From positions 310,001 through 374,000 of the forward strand of contig NZ_CP086654.1 in NCBI RefSeq assembly GCF_020883535.1: 64,000 bases of DNA, given 5' to 3'. Position 1 is the first letter of the stretch. Every line of letters starts with the position of its first letter. The notes under the pieces were generated by a model, which was given only the letters and a program-made list of their open reading frames with translations, did no database searches and was not told where the DNA came from. Position numbers and translations under genes: made by a program. The DNA is from Staphylococcus ratti (GTDB lineage Bacteria; Bacillota; Bacilli; Staphylococcales; Staphylococcaceae). Below, piece by piece: positions 61,002 through 64,000 of this stretch.

Positions 61002-64000
61002 TTGGAAATTCATGAGCAGACAAAGCATTTACAAAAACGTCAAAAATATGCAATACGCAAATTAAATGTTGGGATTGCGTCAGTGCTGTTTGGCACTTTC
61101 ATTTATTTAAGCATGGCAGATCAAATAAAAGCAGCGGAAGTTGAAGCAAAGGCATCTAGTCAGTCGGAAGGATATGGACAAGGAATGGCTGATGCACCAT
61201 CTGAGACAAGTCATGAGTATATTAAATCTTCAACAGAAGCGTTAGCAGATGATGTAGTTCCCAACGAAGTTAGTGAAACAGCAGATTATCCAGCGGAAGC
61301 AGTACAAGCGCATATTACAGAACAAAATAGCAAAGAAACTTCTGAAATAAAATCAGATGACACGCCTACATCTTCTACAGTAACGCCGTCATCTCAAGAA
61401 ACGAAATCTGCAACAGTTGAGGAAGTAGGCTTAGATCGTGTCCAATCGACTGTCAAAACGGCAACACCTAAGCAACAAGAAGTGGCTTCGCAATTTAGAA
61501 CAACCAGTGACGTTAACGGCGTTCCACCTGTAAATGCGCCTGCACCTCAAGCGAATACAAAACAGATCACTGTAGAAGGTATTAAAGAGAACGTGTATCA
61601 AAAATCCATTCCAGTATTGCCGGATTCAAAAGTAGCGCAAACGATTGGTATGGGAAGAGGAAATAGTCAAGGTCGTGAAAGCTTAGGTGTTATCGTGCCA
61701 GCAGATACGAAAGTATATATACGCCAAGCGAAATCAACGAATGAATCTGATGTACGCGTGAATTTAATGACTGACGATGGTGTGACGAATAAAACAGTGG
61801 TCGTCCCACGTGATGGTTCTTGTACAAATATCGAGACGAGTGTTGATAGTGCAGCGTTTATCTATTTGCAGAGAGGTTTAAGTTCGGAGCCTTTGGTTGA
61901 ATTTTATGTTGAAAATAACCATTTTCAAGCTTTGCCGACGTATCGTAAAGGTCAAAACCAAGAAACCTTTGAGACACAGTGGGTGGATCAAGATGCAAGC
62001 TATGCTTTTGTAGACGGAGAAAAACATGCAATTTTAATACCGCGTGTTGATCGAGACCGAGTATTGGCAATGAAAACGAACACCTCTAAATATGGATTTA
62101 AAAATTTAGATGAATTCATTACGTATTATGATGATGTTATTACACATTACGACCAGTGGGTAGGGTTAAACGATGACCCACAATCCGTCAACTATAACAT
62201 AGGACATAAATATTTTACGACAGCGAATAAACATGGATTTGGTTTAGCTTATTGGTCAGGAGACCATATGGGGATGAACGGCCCATCTGTCTACGGTTAT
62301 TTAGATAAAGGATGGCTTATTTTACATGAAATTGGTCACGGTTATGACGGCGTAATGATAAGAGACAACAATGTGCAGTTGATTGAAGTCATTAACAATG
62401 TTTTGGCACATCAGTATGAACAAACTGTCCAAAAGCTCGGAAGTGACTGGTTATATCAAAATAACGCAGAAGCATTACAAAAGCGAATTCATGAAAAATA
62501 CTTTTCTAGTTCAAAAGCGTTCAATTTTAATAGTTTAGACGCTAAAGAAAAATTAGATTTTGTGACACGTATGACGCGTTTAACAGGATTTGATGCATTG
62601 AGTCATATGTATCAACATATCCGTAAACAATCTGCAACAGAAGGCCTCCCGGCAGACGTACCAAGATGGTTAGGGGAGTATTTATTAGCTGAAAATGGTG
62701 CAAATGGCCTAGCTTATTTTGATTTATATCATATTCCAACATCACCTCAACTTAAAGAGCGTTTAAATCAATATAACAACAGTTATGTTTATCCACTTGC
62801 GATGTTAATAAGCGATGAAGCAGAACGTCAAAAATATGTGGAACGTCTAAATCTTAAAACGATTTATGAACTCGTAAAATCATCGGACCTTAAAGATACA
62901 GTCATTCAGGCACCTGCTACGGTCACACTTAACTTAAATGGCCAACAATTGGCACCGCATTCTAAAGTGTTGTTAAAAGATGGCAAAGATATTGTTGCTG
63001 AAGCAGAAGTGATTAATGGAGAAGCGGTTTTTAACCATGTGAGAGCAGGAGTATACAAAGTCCTTGCACCGTCATCAACAACACTTGCCATCCCGGATTA
63101 CGCGTATATGGTAGTGCGTGAGTCAGGTGAGAATAGTGTGACGTTAAATTATCCTGAATTAGAAGGGACTCAAACGAATGTAACGCAACAAATTGCGATT
63201 AAAGGTTTAGGCAACAATCTTGTATCATCAATCACATATCATCCTGCTACAAAAGAAGTGATTTATCGACATACGAATGGGCAACCTCACGTTTATTTTG
63301 GGGAACAAGAATATGCGCATGTGACAATTCGAACACAACAAGGAGAGGTATTACGAGACCAATCATTTTTAGGAAATGAACGTTTATCAGAGGAGCAACA
63401 AACGTTCACTATGAATTATGGGGATACGATTACGGTAATGCACAGAGAAGCAGAATCAAGAAGACAAGTCATTCGCATGGAAAATGGTGAACGTCTAGCA
63501 ATGCCAGATGAAAGGATGCAAACGGTTACTTACACGTTAACGGACAAAGGTTTTATTGTAAATAATGAAACGGAAGCTGATGCAGAATCACGCTATGTTG
63601 CAATGTTAGAAGGAGATATTCAACATATGATTGCACGAATGGATGCATATCCAGAGCGTGATTATCGTGTACAACTGCATCGCATTGCGCAAGGTATACA
63701 ATATACAAATCGCGATGATGAAAAACGATTACGTGAAATGTTATCACCTTATTTAGAAGTGGGACAATTAGCAGCGCCAAAAGTGCAGCCTGTACAACTA
63801 GATCAACGATACGTCTATGGTACTGCTACGCCAAATGCGACGATTACTATCGTGTTACCAGCCGGAGAAAGCTATACAACTAAGACAAGCGAGCAGGGAC
63901 GCTGGAGCATTACGATACCAACAGAAACACCGCTAAAAGTGGATGATATCGTGTATGTTCAAGCGACGCTAGAAGGCTTACAAGACGCTCCAGAAGTGAC
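61002..64000 (+). CDS. YSIRK surface protein with M60 (enhancin-like) metalloprotease domain, 3' partial
   Basis: At least 999 residues, open at the right edge. The start is TTG 61002, nine bases after AAAGGAG. Signal peptide with the YSIRK variant YAIRKLNVGIASVLFG (about 16-31), cleaved near KAAE. A disordered Ser/Thr/Glu region runs to about 185. The M60 protease domain (about 190-650) has the zinc motif HEIGH (H442, E443, H446) and a third-ligand Glu 16 residues on (E462). A mucin/carbohydrate-binding-like region follows (about 725-860), then an Ig-like domain (about 930-995). M60 enzymes degrade mucin-type O-glycoproteins. A wall anchor is expected beyond the window. Confidence 0.85.
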   Translation, partial: MEIHEQTKHLQKRQKYAIRKLNVGIASVLFGTFIYLSMADQIKAAEVEAKASSQSEGYGQGMADAPSETSHEYIKSSTEALADDVVPNEVSETADYPAEAVQAHITEQNSKETSEIKSDDTPTSSTVTPSSQETKSATVEEVGLDRVQSTVKTATPKQQEVASQFRTTSDVNGVPPVNAPAPQANTKQITVEGIKENVYQKSIPVLPDSKVAQTIGMGRGNSQGRESLGVIVPADTKVYIRQAKSTNESDVRVNLMTDDGVTNKTVVVPRDGSCTNIETSVDSAAFIYLQRGLSSEPLVEFYVENNHFQALPTYRKGQNQETFETQWVDQDASYAFVDGEKHAILIPRVDRDRVLAMKTNTSKYGFKNLDEFITYYDDVITHYDQWVGLNDDPQSVNYNIGHKYFTTANKHGFGLAYWSGDHMGMNGPSVYGYLDKGWLILHEIGHGYDGVMIRDNNVQLIEVINNVLAHQYEQTVQKLGSDWLYQNNAEALQKRIHEKYFSSSKAFNFNSLDAKEKLDFVTRMTRLTGFDALSHMYQHIRKQSATEGLPADVPRWLGEYLLAENGANGLAYFDLYHIPTSPQLKERLNQYNNSYVYPLAMLISDEAERQKYVERLNLKTIYELVKSSDLKDTVIQAPATVTLNLNGQQLAPHSKVLLKDGKDIVAEAEVINGEAVFNHVRAGVYKVLAPSSTTLAIPDYAYMVVRESGENSVTLNYPELEGTQTNVTQQIAIKGLGNNLVSSITYHPATKEVIYRHTNGQPHVYFGEQEYAHVTIRTQQGEVLRDQSFLGNERLSEEQQTFTMNYGDTITVMHREAESRRQVIRMENGERLAMPDERMQTVTYTLTDKGFIVNNETEADAESRYVAMLEGDIQHMIARMDAYPERDYRVQLHRIAQGIQYTNRDDEKRLREMLSPYLEVGQLAAPKVQPVQLDQRYVYGTATPNATITIVLPAGESYTTKTSEQGRWSITIPTETPLKVDDIVYVQATLEGLQDAPEV

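Overview
The window is a low-GC Firmicute chromosome segment that I read as Staphylococcus. Supporting features are the sstABCD iron transporter behind a Fur box, sceD and ssaA wall hydrolases, YSIRK-type surface proteins, a SarZ-like Cys13 regulator and an IS431/IS257-family insertion. From memory, the mature part of the first lipase closely resembles the Staphylococcus hyicus lipase, which points to the S. hyicus/agnetis/chromogenes group. No rRNA, tRNA or CRISPR array was seen.

Layout. 1-8.9 kb: 3' part of a ManP-like PTS enzyme II, a decayed MFS gene, a secreted protein, a glucosaminidase-CHAP hydrolase, a Pip/YhgE membrane protein and small genes. 9.0-10.8 kb: a scar with a broken ArcR-like regulator and an IS6-family element without target duplication. 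11-16.7 kb: queH and a five-gene nickel/peptide ABC operon (nikABCDE type). 16.9-22.7 kb: cell-surface glycopolymer genes (a GT2-TagF fusion, a GT2 with SH3-like repeats, a GT-C-like membrane protein). 22.8-28.8 kb: nagE, lipase 1, nitroreductase, fructosamine kinase family, DUF1648. 28.9-34 kb: a yknWXYZ-like efflux set and a CDF metal exporter. 34-37.6 kb: urea transporter and ureABC, with no ureEFGD after it. 37.8-42.5 kb: two lipoproteins, dcd plus a COG0523 GTPase, usp and small membrane proteins. 42.6-46.4 kb: sstABCD. 47-54.2 kb: ssaA, an M23 peptidase, relP, a nitroreductase/MarR pair, and lipase 2 flanked by two unlisted peptides of 24 and 21 residues that resemble phenol-soluble modulins. 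54.6-58.6 kb: PPK2, alpha/beta hydrolase, Bcr/CflA efflux. 58.7-60.8 kb: a bacteriocin-like locus (XRE regulator with membrane segments, a frameshifted secreted precursor, a small membrane protein). 61.0 kb to the end: a large YSIRK surface protein with an M60 (enhancin-like) zinc-protease motif, open at the window edge.

Themes. Nickel and urea functions occur together (nik operon, urea transporter, ureABC), but the urease maturation genes are absent from the window. Host-interaction functions are dense: two lipases, candidate PSM peptides, the M60 surface protease and four wall hydrolases. A dispersed inverted repeat (GTGGGAC...GTCCCAC type) ends many transcription units and in two places supplies the last codons of a gene. 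Several genes are decayed by single-base or larger lesions: the MFS gene, the ArcR-like gene, a GNAT gene and the bacteriocin-like precursor.
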